A DNA stretch of 64,000 nt from Hypsibius dujardini (taxonomy: Eukaryota > Tardigrada > Eutardigrada > Parachela > Hypsibiidae), in assembly GCA_001579985.1 (NCBI GenBank), contig LRSR01012990.1, positions 21,864 through 85,863 of the forward strand, in the 5' to 3' direction. The notes beneath the pieces were generated by a model. That model had not been told where the DNA came from, ran no database searches, and worked only from the letters and a program-made list of their open reading frames with translations. The stretch's first letter is position 1. Each line of letters begins with the position of its first letter. A program made the translations under genes and the position numbers. Positions 10,290 to 22,300 of the stretch are shown piece by piece.

Positions 10290-11345
10290 GCGTGACAACT
10301 TGTAAAGTATGACTAGCTTACTCCGGAAGAGGAAAATACGGTAGATGCATAGCTAGATGTGTACAATATACAGTGGTAAAATCTGTACAAGTAGCTCTTG
10401 ATTGAATGCCAAATTTGGGTCCAAGACCTAGTAGCATAATCTTTATGGTTTTAACCGCGCCATCTCGGCAGGTTAAATGCCCAACAGCGACCTAACTATT
10501 CAAATCTAAACTGAGCACAGGTAGCGATGCAACAATACCAAGCAAACATTAAGGGTATTCAAAGTTCGATTATGTGTGTCGATTATCTCGCTAATCAATT
10601 CGATGTTGATCTACGCCAGGACTCCTCCCACTCGTCCGATTGGTTCGTGTCAGTAACCCATTATTCGCCTAAAAATAGCAAAAAAAGCAGCGTGGCTGCT
10701 TATTTCTCAGTTATTTAAGACGCTAAATCGCACTGTCGTACGTACGGCAAAAAAACATTTGAACTTTCACAGAGGGAATCCTAGAATTTGCAGCTCCACG
10801 TTAATGCCACCATCTCTCATTGAAAAAAAAGTTGCCCTATTTTGAAAACTTTAGGTTAGATGCCCAACAGCGACCTAATTATTTGAATCTTAATTGACTT
10901 CAGGTAGCGATGCAACAGTATCAAGCAAACACTCTCTTTCGCATAATTATCAGTTAGGCGACACGATATCGCATGTAGCCGGGACCTTATTGGCTGGTTT
11001 TCTGGTAGAGTAGGTCATGTATGATTTAGCGTATCATAATATAGCTATCGAAAAAGCGAGGTCAAACACCCGGTCGCAAAAACAACAATTCCAAGAATAA
11101 ACGACTGCAGGTTCCAAACCAACGAAGACGAAAACTCCCTAAAACTTGAACTTTGTTGGGGTCCAATATAAGCTCCATTAATGATTGCAACTAGGAGGTT
11201 CTAAGCTCTCAAGGTTGGTCAAATTTGATGGAGAAACTAATGTTTTTAGAAATTTTTTGAAATCTCGCGGCCCTAGAGATCAGGCCCCAACAGTAACACC
11301 CCTATACGTTTCAAAATGATAAGAGACGAGACGCAGACGTTTTTG
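10290..11345 (-). repeat. Repeat R copy 3 (inverted)
   Basis: Reverse complement of the R block found at 24525-25195 and 5560-6200. It sits between gene C1 and plexin-like copy 2, as expected for an inverted copy of the right arm. The start carries the CGATCAAACCAT and CCTGCCGAGATGG-type segments in reverse. No coding potential is shared between copies. Confidence 0.7.
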
Positions 11346-11809
11346 TTCAATCGTGAAAAAAATGCATTTCAACCCTGGTCCTACCATGAGAGATATTGGT
11401 TCCGGTTTGTAAGGACCCTAAACGAGTCACTGGGTCTTTTTCCATCATCTCTAAACCAGCAATTTTCCCAATGGAATAATATTTTTCGCAGCGTGATATG
11501 ATTATAATGTAGTCATGATTGGTCTATTTTCAATCAGAATTCGTTCTCATTTTGGCCTTGTTGGAATAGCGTCGCAAACTCAGATAAATACTTTAATGAT
11601 ATCGGCGTGTAATGGCATAAAAGAGAGTTAAATGCACATTTCCCTTCTGGGCGAATACCTTTGCTTTGCTTACAAAAGCAAGTTAGGTTACTTTCTGCTA
11701 CCGCACACTGAGGTCATTGTGCTCTTTGCTGATGTTGAGTCTCCGAATCGAAAAGTGCGCTTGTATAACGTCCACCAATTGCTGAGTAGGAAAGACTCGC
11801 ATAATCGAC

Positions 11810-14800
11810 ATGTATGAAAATCGACTGAGTGTTCAGCCGGCACTAGTGCTGGGTTTGTCCACCGTGCTGCTGATGATCACTTCTGACTTCCGGGTCCTCC
11901 ACAGTTTCCCGCTTGATGGAAGGTCCGCCGTTGTGGTGTTTAATGAAGACATCGGGATTTATCTCGTTTGCCGAGGCAACATCTCGACACCAGTTGTGTT
12001 GAATGCGTCATTGCATGATCTCCAACACAATGCGAGCCGATGGACGAGCAAAGTGAGTCTTGACAGTGGCCACGCCATTGATTTTATGATCTTCCCTAAT
12101 TAAGGAAAAGGTATTTAAAAGGCTGATGGTGCTGCTGAAAATCCGTCTTGTACTATAGAGTAATGACAATATTGGTTGCCTATTACGGATCATTGAATTT
12201 GACCCCCTAGTAAACCTGTTGAGTAGCTAATTCCTCCGCATTTTAAGGCAAGTAGAGTCCCGACGTAATACAAATATGTTCACTGTTTCAGACAGTCAAT
12301 TTCTGCGACGACTTTTATCAGGCTAACAGTCAAGATGGATTTCATCCACATCTTGTGTACTTTCGAAAGCAGATAATGGGCGGAATGGCCATCACCATCG
12401 GCGTAAGCTCGACTGCTATAACATTCACGCCTGTCAATGAAACCCACTTACTCCAACCGTTCGGCCCCTGGGAAACTGCGGAACAAGAAATGCTTTTATT
12501 AAAGGCTACCCAAGGATGTCCGATGTTCTCATCTTTTAAGACTGGAACTGGACGGACTGGCCGAATAATTTACAAATTCAGGAGCGGGAAGCAAGACTTT
12601 GCCGTAGTGACTGAGTTAGCGCAACAGGGGGGAACCGAGTCAGGCATAAATTCCATAGTCGGCGGTACTGGTCTTTTCCTCATGACAAACCGTTGTGAAG
12701 GCCAAGAACTGATTGCGTTGACCTGCAACTGCCATGGACACCCACCTCTTCTGATGAACGCGACCGCTGCAAATGCTGAATTCGATAATGGTCAATTATT
12801 GCTTTACGTGGCATTTGTTTCGTCCGTACCGGATCAACTGTCAACGAAGAGCCGGTTCGTTTGTAGTTTTGATATATTCAATGTCTTGAATACCACTGCC
12901 GGTGGATTCGATGCAGAACAAAAGTCCCTTATCCCGCGGCAGAAGCTGTGCACGGCAGTCTTTTCTGAAGGCCATGTGGCGGAAATTCTTGCTACCCGCA
13001 TTGACGCTCAAATCATCATTCTGTACCGAAATCAGCACACCGTTTATCTCTTGAGTCAGGTTTGGTGCAAATGCTAGTGGTTTGCCGTGTTCACCTGTAG
13101 GAAGGGTCTCCTTATTCCCCTCCTAGGTGCAGAGCCGTGTGAAGCAGCCCTCGTTTACATTTTTCACGAGCGAAAACAGCAAAATCCGCGCGATGGCCAT
13201 AAGCAACAAGAATGTCGCGGTTGACATTTTGACAGAGGAAAAGGTACGTTTGGAGATGGCAGAAGCTTTAGAAAAGATGAAGAACAAATGAAACAAATTC
13301 CACGAGCCATTCTGGGCTTCCACAGTGTCAAATAGAACGAAAAAACAATGGTAGGGGAAGGAAACCAAACAAAAGGAACAAAGTGAACAAATCGAATAAA
13401 GAAACAAAGATAACCAACGTGGAGCTTAAAAAAGAAATATTTAGTTGAAATTACACTGGACATCCTGGGCTAGCGTGTTAAATGGAACATCAATCATGCT
13501 CCGATTTAAATGGAACACGAACAAATACGAATCAAACGTTATCAAACGTGACGGTTCCACCTGCTCCATTTAAGCACAAGTCTAGTCTAGTTTTTCCGGA
13601 TCGATTGCAGATTGCTCCCCCATCCCCCTTGAAGGTTGCGGCGGTCAACCCAACCTCACTCGATCAACAATAGCTCCAAACTAATGACAGCACAGAACTA
13701 TAGAAGGCGTGATGTTGATTCTATCCTGTCTTCTAGCTTGTACGTCTTCCTTTGAACTCCTGTTCATCTTATTCGACGTGTGATCAATGTATGGTCGCAA
13801 GGATGGATAACTGCGGATGGTGTATTCTAGAGAATAAGTAATGTGCCCTAATGTGCAATCAAATTGGTTCTATTTATAATAAGCTTTTATTAGGTGCACA
13901 ATTCGTCAGACATGTTTCCGCCTTAACATCACCCTGACCGACCAACGTAATTTTTGGCTGAACGCACATCGGGGAGTACGAGCAAGCTCATGCCCAACTA
14001 TTCGGCACATGCACAGCAGCTTCTATGCCTCCGTCCGGACGTCGTCTAAGACCGACCATCTGGTTAGTCACCGTATATTGTTTATAAAAAACTCACTCAT
14101 ACAGATGGATGGACTAAGATAAAATGGATGGATGGACCGGGTTCGGCAATGCTTTTGAGGCAAACACAGAACCGCCATTTCTCAGTCATAACTGATCCCA
14201 TTGCCTCAAATGTTTTTTCTTACAACGCCTGTCCATGTCATGAGCATCCACTACAGGCCAAAAAACGAAATTGAATTTACACCCCGAAAATTACAGACAA
14301 AATCAATGACAGATCCAATCTCATTAATGGCCCAGGTCACACCTTCATTTGCTACCAAAAACATAATTGGTTCCGGAAAACCGAAACCTATTTCAGATAG
14401 CCCGCCACAATTAAGCAACGAAAAAAAAGTTTCATGAGACGGGTGCCTTTACGAGAGATACAGTGCCCAAAGTTTCAGTTTAGTTACTGAAGATTTACAT
14501 GGGGAAACTAAATTTACCAAGGGTACCACTATTGTCCCACCCTTCTCCCACTCTTTCATTATAGTCCCACCATTTCCGTTTTCTTCCTGAAGCATACCGG
14601 TTTTTGAGATCTTTCGCTGCCGCAATCTTTGGTTGGTAAAGCTGCTCCGCTTCTTGGGAGCATGTCTGTTCCGAATCGGAATTCGAAATTCGGAAATTTC
14701 AGTCATTCCATCAATCAGTAATATATCTTCTAAATAATCAAGTATCTGGTGACGTCTTGGAGGTCATTTTTTATTGTATTTTATTAAAAACATTAAAAGA

Positions 14801-16095
14801 GTGGGACCATAGTGAAAAGGGTGGCACTATAGTGATTTCCATTTACTAAACTAATTTGAACTAAAATCGAACATAAATTTGTTTAGTTAGAACTAAAACC
14901 GGAATTGCGAAACCGTAACACTTCTAATCAACCAAAGCTTCGGTGAATAAAATTTTAATTAGTTGAATAACTTTATTCTTGCATCCCCACTCGTATCGTA
15001 TTTCACAATACCTGGGTCTATGCTCTGCAGGTAAAGCTAACCCTGGCTCGATATCCAGACTTTGGCATATTCAATTTGGTCGTGATATGTGTTTTCCCCC
15101 GCCGCGAGAACCACAAGGAAAGCGATCAGACCCTACCGGTGTGGTATGTCACGACGAACGATCACCCCGTCATTGAGTGTCCCATACCGGTAAGACTGCG
15201 CTCGAGCATCTGGCTCAGCCCGGGGCATCCATTCTACGACCACCAAACAGTTCTAATCCAAGTGACGGACGGTCAACAGTCCAGTACTATTGCCACCGTT
15301 TCCATGATAGTTTACAAGAGTTGTGATCAGCTCAGCTGCAGCGAATGCCTATCCCTCTATCCGACCTGCGGATGGACATTCCGAAATGGAACAGTCATGT
15401 GCCGCTCCAGAGATAACAACACTACACAAATGGTGACATGCGAGGCACCCGATGCAACGGGAAGAACTCCGGCTGCGGACTCTATAGATAGCATTAAGCC
15501 AGTAGTGCTAGAAAATAATCCCACTCATGGTCCATTGGCTGAGGAGACCGTTATACGGTTCACCGGTCAAAACTTGCTAGGGACTCTTGCAGTGTTTGTC
15601 GGGAAGGATGAATGCGTCATCATCAGCCGCGATAGTTCCTCATTAAACTGCAGCATTCAACCCGATGCTTCGGTTTACGAAATCGGCAATGTGACGTTGT
15701 ATATCGCAGATACGATAAAGGGGGAGCTGCGCTGTAAGAACTGCAGCTTCGCGTTTACGGGAAAACGTTGGAAAGCGCTGTCAACCGTTGTGCCGGGATT
15801 CCCGCTAGGAACGGACCAAGAGCTGATCAAGGTAGACGAAACGAACTCGGGAACCATTCTCGTTGGATCTATTGGTGGAGCGGTTTTGGCAGTTTGCTGC
15901 TTTTTTTCATGGACCATTTGGCAGTCTTACCGGAAGTCAAAAAAGATTAAGATCGACATCGAACGTCGGAGGAAGAGAGTGTCACAACGATTGCGCCAGC
16001 AGGATCTGTGTTCACTGTGCGAGAATGTTCGATCTGTTATGTTATGTTATGTTAAATCTTCACCCTTAACGAACGGCAAAGGTAATAAATCGTGA
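11810..16095 (+). CDS. Plexin-like receptor without GAP domain, copy 2 (altered C-terminus)
   Basis: Exons 11810-12052, 12292-13059, 13127-13243 and 15031-16095, all phase 0, give 730 aa. The start ATG begins a signal peptide (LVLGLSTVLLM). Exon 2 opens with TVNFCDD and holds a divergent sema-type region with CEGQELIALTC and FVCSFDIF. Exon 4 carries an immunoglobulin-like stretch, a PSI/plexin cysteine motif (CDQLSCSECLSLYPTCGW), one IPT-like domain (GPLAEETVIRFTGQNL) and a membrane helix (GTILVGSIGGAVLAVCCFF), then a short basic tail (KIKIDIERRRKRVSQRL) like a plexin juxtamembrane segment. Family plexins are about 1,900 aa with a cytoplasmic RasGAP fold; none follows here. After base 16034 the sequence departs from copy 3 at a TTATG run, so the last 20 residues are new. 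Confidence 0.7.
14515..14845. mobile_element. MITE-like insertion in intron 3 of plexin-like copy 2
   Basis: The left end reads CACTATTGTCCCACCCTTCT and the right end, inverted, reads CACTATAGTGCCACCCTTTT, so the ends are imperfect inverted repeats. The block lies inside roughly 630 bp (14210-14840) that has no counterpart in intron 3 of copy 3 and was gained after the duplication, or lost from the other arm. No ORF is supported. Exact ends are uncertain. Confidence 0.5.
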
Positions 16096-16200
16096 ATGAA
16101 ACCGCGGCACCTGAACACCGGACAAAGTAGAGAACTTCTCCACCCAGCTCAAAAACCGACATGGTGCTCTCTACCATTTTCTCTACCCGCCCCCCTCTGG
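16035..16200 (+). repeat. Rearrangement joint at the centre of the inverted repeat
   Basis: A TTATG run (16038-16055) marks the point where homology to copy 3 ends. The following 150 bp instead match 28875-29025, the spacer between genes C2 and D2 (and the reverse of about 7900-8030). Material from the outer part of the arm has been joined to the inner end. Confidence 0.7.
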
Positions 16201-17288
16201 TTGACCTAACCAATGAATGGTCTCTGGGCCAACTCCAGCGTGTTTTGTATTCTGATGAACTGAGGTTGCTGTTGTGGAGAAGTGTCAAACCGCAGGAAGG
16301 AGAAGCCGAAATTCTGCGTCTCCCGCACCCGATTGACCATCCATTGAGTCCCAGGTAGCTGATCATCAGCGCTCACGCCAAGAGGCAAAGAACGCCAACA
16401 ATTGTAGCAGTTTTACATCAAGGTCGTGCGATTACGTTCACTTTCCTGCCTTGCATTGCCCGGATGAGTCGGATTGAAACGGTCCAACAATTTCAGTGGA
16501 GACATCGTGCGACACATTTAATCGTGGAGACAGACAAGTGACACCTCACCTCACAGGCATTTGCTATATCATTGTCATTTCGGCTCCCAATCGAGAGGCG
16601 TGCAACCGGAAAGCGCGTCACTCCATATCAACACAATAAGATATGAAAGCGACTAGTTATCAACAATGGAAATACCCAAACTTCGGAAATGGTTACAATG
16701 AGATATAGAAGTGAAAGTGATTTCGGGAGAAATCAGAGATGCGGCTAAAAGAGACGAGTAGGGAGTGGTAAGACATGATCGGTGAACGTCGATGAGACCG
16801 ACCATCGGAGAACGGATGCGCGCATCATTAGCATTAGTTAAGTGTCCTTATTTTCAATTATTCTGGAGACGCGAGGTTTAAAAACCAGTCGTTACAGTAG
16901 CAATGCTTTCGAAAGAAGTTGTAGCGGCCAGTTTCCTTAATTTTTTATAGCTTTGCAGAAACTTTTTGTCGCGAAAAAAATCGTTAATGACTGGTTTTTA
17001 CATCTTGTATCTCACTAGTTTTCCTCATTCGATTTGATGGAGGGATGGTTCAAATTATCACGTGATTTACGCGGTATTCCGAAAAGATTTTTATCAGACA
17101 TTTGTGACCGGAAATGAAATTCAAGGGATCATGTATAATGGCACAATGCGCGCATTTTGAGAGCTTAACAAAAGTGGGAGCATTGTCATTTCGATACTTT
17201 CAGAAGCCCTTTCAATGGAGAAGGGAATCACAGTCGACAGATGAAAAAAAGAGAAAACAGTAATTGCTTTATATTCGCGGCCAGACGG
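16200..17288. other. Centre of the inverted repeat, non-coding
   Basis: No gene is supported. About 16560-17288 matches 1290-1830 downstream of gene B1, including GGAGACGCGAGGTTTAAAAA at 16865, so it is the 3' flank of gene B2. Bases 16200-16550 are unique in the window. Confidence 0.5.
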
Positions 17289-18526
17289 TCATTCAGTTTC
17301 GAGCAGCGCGTTAGTAGCCACCACGCTCCGCATCGGTGCAGTCGCACCGACGGCAATAATTCCGTCATTGCCTAATAAGGCTTCGGCAGCATGGTTGTAG
17401 TGAATAGGATCGGGCTGCCTGTTGTTGCGGTCGCGCCAACAAAGATATAACAACGCGCCAACAATGCACCCGATGGCCACAAGAACAAGAACGGCGAAAA
17501 AGCCAACCACCACTTTTACAACCAAGCCGTCATTGGATTCTGGAGCTGGTATTCCACCCGTTTGAGGTGAAGTCATTGAAGCTGGAGAGGATGTCAGCAT
17601 GGTGGTCATGTCGGTTGGCGCATTAGTTGTGGTATTGGTGGACGGTGATGTTTCCGATACCGCCGCGGTCACGGGCATCGGACTGGTTTTATCTCCGTAA
17701 ACCAGTTCAAATCCGCGAGAACAGTTGCGAGAAGAGACCAGGGAGCTGCAGCAGTAGATGTTAGCGCTGACTGAGACGTTTTCCAGCCGCACCATTGGGT
17801 ACAAGTACCCTGGCGGAAATGCCGTTGCATTGTCCTGTAAGTAATTTTAAGATCAAGCTTTTGAATTTAAATTAAAAATCAGCTCATGACAAAGTCTGCT
17901 GTTTAATTAAATTAAAAATGATTTAATTAATTCAAAAAAGTTTTTAATTAATCATCTTTAATTTAACTGGCAATACAAAACGACGTTTTGCGGTTTTTTA
18001 AATTAATTCTAAATTATATTCATTTACATTAAATTACAAATCCACACGTAAAAAGGCGTCTGATTTTGAATTAAATAAATAATAATTTATTTCAAGATAT
18101 AAAGCGTATGCTGGCCAATTTCAATCTCTATTTAAGTTAATCCAAAAACAACTCTACCTGCGGGTTCTCCCCGGATATTTCTTGGCTGTTCTGGTTAATA
18201 TAAATGTCCGTGGTGTTTTTGAGCTGTGTCAACGATATACTCTTCGCGTTGCAGAAGTAAAAGGTGTATCCGTGCTGACATACCAGGTGCAAATAGAAGT
18301 TATGACCGACCGGAAATGTGTGATCTTCCTCCTGGAAGGAGACCAAAGCGTAGTCTATCACCTGCCTGATGTGTTTCTCGTCTTGTTTCGATCTTGAGCC
18401 AGCTTTTTCCATTTCATCGCAACTGATTGTGGGAGAGGTGGAATTCGTGGTTAGAACGGGTTGGAGAGAGAGCATTGCAGTCATCGATATGGTGGTAATC
18501 ATGATCAAAGGATGGTGACTTTTCAT
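17289..18526 (-). CDS. Unknown one-pass membrane protein, copy B2 (intact)
   Basis: Minus-strand exons 18526-18158 and 17834-17289 join in phase 0 to give 304 aa. Residues 1-26 form a signal peptide. The ectodomain has six cysteines (Cys36, Cys83, Cys92, then a YCC pair and NCSRG in exon 2) and several N-glycosylation sequons. A Thr/Ser/Pro-rich stalk (about residues 180-220) leads to one membrane helix (VVVGFFAVLVLVAIGCIVGALLYL) and a cytoplasmic tail of about 55 residues. I do not recognise the fold. It lies 850 bp downstream of plexin-like copy 3 on the same strand, and the pair is repeated in the left copy, so a shared cell-surface role is possible but unproven. Confidence 0.7.
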
Positions 18527-18887
18527 TTTAAAAAAGATATTCTGTTAGGATAGCGTTTTTAATGAAGGAACGCAGTAGTTGAGGAAAAGTATTTGGATTT
18601 TTACGAAGGATGAAAGAAATTTTATGATTGCGCCACGCAGTCTGGCAGAGCAAACGGTGCAACACCTTTCCTTTGCATGTGTACGTAGAAGAAAGTTCCT
18701 TCAAGTTAAGGGCGACAATACGTCCAACCTTCAACTAATGCAGAGGAAATGTGTATTCTCAGGTTTGTACTTACTGCTGTTAAGAGGTGATGAGTAACGG
18801 ATGAGTCTCCAGAATTCGAACTGTTATCCAGCTTTCCATGGTCGTATTATCGTGTTACCTCACACATTCGCCGATAATCTTCGTGAA

Positions 18888-18930
18888 AGAAAGTCCAAAG
18901 GTAAGTTTGCCTTTGGACATTCTTTCCGCT
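18888..18930. repeat. Small near-perfect hairpin
   Basis: GAAAGAAAGTCCAAAGG is followed, after an 8-base loop, by CCTTTGGACATTCTTTC, its complement with one mismatch. It lies between gene B2 and plexin-like copy 3, within 18530-19370 where no gene is seen. Function unknown. Confidence 0.6.
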
Positions 18931-19304
18931 TTGCTCTGGCGAACTACAAAATGATGTTCCTGCATGTTCATCCGTAGGCGCTGCAGCGACAATTCCTTCT
19001 AGAAACGGGTTCTAGGCTTTACCGTGATGAAACTGTCCTCTGGTACATGCCCTGGTAGATCCCTGACGTTCTAAACTTGGCAGTGACGTCCAGACTGCGC
19101 CTCGTGGGTAGACGGACTTTTGACGGAATGGCGGAAGACTCAGGGTTAGTTTGATATCTTTATTAAATCGACACACAATTATTCTCGTTCCGCGCTTATA
19201 GGCAGGACAATAAAATCAAAAGAAAAAACGAAGTTCTAAACACGTAGTACTAATAATAATTTAATGATAAGATAATGATAGCCATGACGACAGCGATTTT
19301 CCGA

Positions 19305-19352
19305 TTCCAAATATCCGATTCCAAATATCCAATTCCAAGTATCCGATTCCAT
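19305..19352. repeat. Short tandem repeat
   Basis: About four copies of a 14-15 bp unit of the form CCGATTCCAAATAT, just downstream of the stop codon of plexin-like copy 3. Confidence 0.7.
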
Positions 19353-19371
19353 TGACACCACACACTGTACA

Positions 19372-22300
19372 CTACTGTACACTAGTATGCTCCTCTAACA
19401 AAGCGCTTGAAGCATCTGCACCAACGACCTGCAACGGTTGTGGCGGAATAAGACGAATGACCATAGAACGAACATTCTCGCACAGTGAACCCATATCATG
19501 CTGGCTCAGTCGTTGTGACACTCTTTTCATCCGATGTTCGATGTCAATCTTAATCTTTTTTGTCTTCCGATAGGTCTGCCAAATGATCCACACAAAAAAG
19601 CAGAAAATTGCCAAAGCCGCTCCACCGGTAGCTCCAACGAGAATGGTTCCCGAGTCCGTTCGATCTACCTTGGCCAGCTCTTGGTCCGTTCCTAGCGGGA
19701 ATCCCGGCACAACGGTTGACAGCGCTTTCCAACGTTTTCCCGTAAACGCGAAGCTGCAGTTCTTGCAGCGCAGTTCCCCCTTTGTCGTATCTGCGATGTA
19801 CAACGTCACATTGCCGATTTCGTAAACCGAAACATCGGGTCGAATGCTGCAGTTTAATGAGGAACTATCGCGGCTGATGATGACGCATTCATCCTTCCCG
19901 ACTGACACTGTAAGAGTCTCTGGCAGGTTTTGACCGGTGAAACGTATAACGGTCTCCTCAGCCAATGGGCCATGAATGGGATTATTTTCTAACATTATTG
20001 GATTAATGCTATCTATAGAGTCCGTAGCCGGAGTTCTTCCCGTTGCATCGGGTGCCTCGCATGTCACTATTTGTGTAGTGTTGTTATCGCTGGAGCGGCA
20101 CATGCCTGTTCCATTTCGGAATGTCCATCCGCAGGTCGGATAGAGGGATAGGCATTCGCTGCAGCTGAGCTGATCACAACTCTTGTAAACTATCATGGAA
20201 GCGGTGGCAATAGTGGCGGACTGTTGACCGTCCGTCACTTGGATTAGAACCGTTTGGTGGTCGTAGAATGGATGCCCCGGGCTGAGCCAAATTTTCGAGC
20301 GCAGTCGTCCCGGTATGGGACACTCAATGACGGGGTGATCGTTCGTCGTGACATGCCACACCGACATAGTCTGGTTGCCTTCCGTGTGGTTCTCGCGGCG
20401 GGGGAAAACACACATCACGACCAAATTGGATTTGCCAAAGTCTGGATATCGAGCCAGGGTTAGCTTTACCTGCAGAGTATAGACCCCGGAAGTGTGAAGT
20501 ACGGTCCGAGTAGGGAAGGCAAAGTAAAATTAGTCAACTAATCACAATTTTTTGTCACCGAAGCTTTGGTTGATTAGAAGTATTACGGTTTTGCAGTTCC
20601 GGTTTTAATTCTACAGGAACTAGAAAATTTGAGGCAGTGGGATCAGTACGAGTAGTGAACGAGAAATGATAATTCTAAGTTTGCCTCAAAAGCATTCCCG
20701 AACCAGGTAGCTTAGTCCATCCATCTGTACGAGTGAGTTTTTTACTTATAATGTTCGGTGACTAACCAGATGGTCAGTCGTAGTCGACTTCTCGACGGCA
20801 GCATAGAAGCTGCTGTGCATGTGCCGAATAGTTGGGCATGAGCTTGCTCGTACTCCCCGATGTGCGTTCAGCCAAAAATTATGTTGGTCGGTCAGGGTGA
20901 TGTTAAGGCGGAAACATGTCTGACGAATCGTGCACCTAATAAAACTTCGATATATAAGAAGAACCAATCTAATTGCACATCAGGGCAGATTACTTGTTCT
21001 CTAAAATACACCATCCGCAGTTATCCATCCTTGAGACTATACATTGATCACACGTCGAATAAGATGAACAGGAATTCAAAGGCAGACGTACAAGCTAGAA
21101 GACAGGATAAAATTAACATCACGTTTTCTATATTTCTGTGCTGTAATTAGTTTGTTGTTCGTGTTCCATTCTAGTCGGAGCGTGATTGATGAAGCTTCGG
21201 GTAAACCTTTGCTTCCCCTGCTCTATCTTTGTTTTCCGTTCCATTTAACATGCAAACCCAGGATGTCCAGTGGAATTTCAACTTAATATGTATTTCTCAA
21301 GCTCCACGTTGGTTTCCTTTGTTTCTTTATCCCATTTACTCACTTTGTTCTTTTTGTTTGGTTCCCTTGCCCTGCCTTTGTTTTTTCTATTCATTAGTTA
21401 TTATTATTATTATTTACTTATAATTTGGCTTGAATTTATTGAAAACGGCCAGGCACACGTTTTTCCGCATATTCAGAAATCAAATGTAACCGACGTTTGG
21501 TGACAAATCGTCGAAAATGAGTTATCCAGCTGATAATAGGAGAAAAAATTTCTCTACCTTTCAGCGTTTAAACATAATAAAAAATGTCGGACAATTTTTT
21601 GGAAACCGAGTTCACGCAGATGGCACATTTTTCCAGCACACTTGCGTAGTGCACTGCGTAGTGCATAACGCTCTGCAACTGGAAACTGGACAATATTAAT
21701 TTAATTAATTTAATTAAAATACAGGTACTATACCGATTGAGTGAAAAACAACGTTTCTTTGATCACAAAAGTGTTTATCGTTGTAATGAAAAAATTATTT
21801 CCATTTTCGGAGAAGTGGGAGCAAATTTTTCGATATCTAAAGACTGAAATCTTTAAACGCTGTTTTCTCGAAATGTCTTCTATGGTCTAATGATTTGTTA
21901 CCATTCCGTTAATTTGTTACTTCCGGTCCGATTCGTGCAACCAAGCATTCAAAATGTTAGCCATTCACCCCTCTGTCAGAAAATAATTCAAACTCACTTT
22001 GTCAAAAAAGGTAACGGTCGGTTTCTATAAAACTCACGCCATTGGTTTTATTTTTGTTCATACTGATTTACTAAGTTCCACGTTTGTTCCATTTGTTCCC
22101 TTTGTTTCTTTCTTTTGTTCCCTTGCTCTACCTTTTTTGTTCCATTTGACACTGTTAGTCCCGAATAGTTCGTGGAATTTCAAAACAGTATTCATTTTCT
22201 AATTTACACTTTTGTTCCATTTGTTTTTTATTTTAAACTTCTACCATCTCTAAACGTACCTCTTTCTCTGTCAGGATGTCAACCGAGACATCCTTGTTGC

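Noticed and set aside
16161-16358. Short frame with LYSDELRLLLW, faintly like a Tc1 transposase strand
   Set aside because: Too short, no second motif, no terminal repeats found around it.
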